From Pseudomonas phenolilytica (GTDB lineage: Bacteria; Pseudomonadota; Gammaproteobacteria; Pseudomonadales; Pseudomonadaceae): a stretch of DNA of 64,000 bases. Positions 63,843 to 64,000 of this stretch are shown in pieces (positions within the stretch are counted from its first letter, which is position 1; the number at the start of each line of letters is the position of its first letter). The stretch is taken from the NCBI RefSeq assembly GCF_021432765.1, contig NZ_CP058908.1:2690001-2754000 (forward strand), read 5' to 3'. The notes under the pieces were generated by a model. It was not told the DNA's origin, searched no databases, and was given only the letters and a program-made list of their open reading frames with translations. The position numbers were made by a program, and so were the translations under genes.

Positions 63843-64000
63843 TCACAGGCTCGGTTTGGTGATCAACACGTAGAGTTTGAGAACCAGCGGCCGGGAGCTG
63901 GCGGCGACCAGGACCAGGCAGATCAGGCCGCTGCTGGCCAGCCCCAGCAGGATGTCGATGCGCTCGTCGCTGGCGATGGCGTCGAACAGCGGCTCTCCGA
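63843..64000 (-). CDS. C-terminal end of a membrane protein, probable polysaccharide flippase (partial)
   Basis: The minus strand from the right edge encodes at least 51 residues ending LKLYVLITKPSL before a TGA at 63843-63845. It is a hydrophobic segment (GLASSGLICLVLVAASSRPL) like a last TM helix with a cytoplasmic tail. Place in the locus and hydrophobicity suggest a Wzx-type flippase, but too little is visible to prove that. One base lies between this stop and the GT2 start. Confidence 0.45.
   Translation of the reverse strand, partial: GEPLFDAIASDERIDILLGLASSGLICLVLVAASSRPLVLKLYVLITKPSL

Noticed and set aside
59339..64000. Search for an ops/JUMPstart element upstream of the polysaccharide genes
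   Set aside because: No GGCGGTAG-type element was seen in this part; the operon's leader lies beyond the window, so absence means little.

Overview
The window is a stretch of high-GC gammaproteobacterial chromosome, most likely from the Pseudomonas stutzeri group (Stutzerimonas). Three things point there: the block fadBA / DUF1653 / topA / DUF6586 / sulA-lexA / psrA / nagZ / MTI phosphorylase, whose gene content and order match the PA3004-PA3014 region of P. aeruginosa as I remember it; a GcsR-type glycine cleavage locus like PA2442-PA2449; and a chromosomal integron, which is a known feature of P. stutzeri. Assignments rest on reading the translated sequence and on family knowledge; no database search was run.

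Layout. 1-19207 is mostly core housekeeping: the start of an oligopeptidase B gene, the fatty-acid beta-oxidation pair fadBA, topoisomerase I, the SOS genes sulA-lexA with two LexA boxes, the fatty-acid-responsive regulator psrA with its own operator, cell-wall genes (an L,D-transpeptidase and nagZ), a nucleoside phosphorylase, small conserved proteins, an Ntn-type acylase lipoprotein and trmO. 19300-20508 is a tryptophan synthase beta gene without trpA. 20919-24216 is an AT-richer accessory island: a decayed merR gene followed by a small chromosomal integron. The integron has four gene cassettes read on the minus strand, four attC sites sharing one family of ends, an attI junction at about 23639-23645 with a large inverted repeat beside it, and an integrase gene broken by a large internal deletion and a frameshift. 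One cassette carries a HEPN-like RNase motif and another has a frameshift.

24259-37352 is metabolic: rimO, then a glycine/serine operon (gcvH-gcvP-alanine/glycine symporter-glyA-sdaA-gcvT) behind a -24/-12 type promoter with three candidate binding sites for the adjacent GcsR-like sigma-54 activator, then an AraC-family regulator. 37662-50361 is a complete-looking Flp/Tad pilus cluster: pilin, prepilin peptidase, an additional winged-helix plus AAA ATPase, RcpC, secretin RcpA, a small lipoprotein, TadG, two TadE-like pseudopilins, TadZ, TadA, TadB, TadC and TadD.

50339-64000, all on the minus strand, is an exopolysaccharide locus that continues past the right edge: end of a probable flippase, two GT2 and three GT4 glycosyltransferases, a Wzc-type tyrosine kinase, a WbqC-like protein, an RfaH-like antiterminator, a Wzy/ligase-like membrane protein, a secreted GH39-like glycosidase (PslG-like), two small ORFs and an acyltransferase. 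Pilus and polysaccharide loci side by side suggest a surface-attachment and biofilm region.
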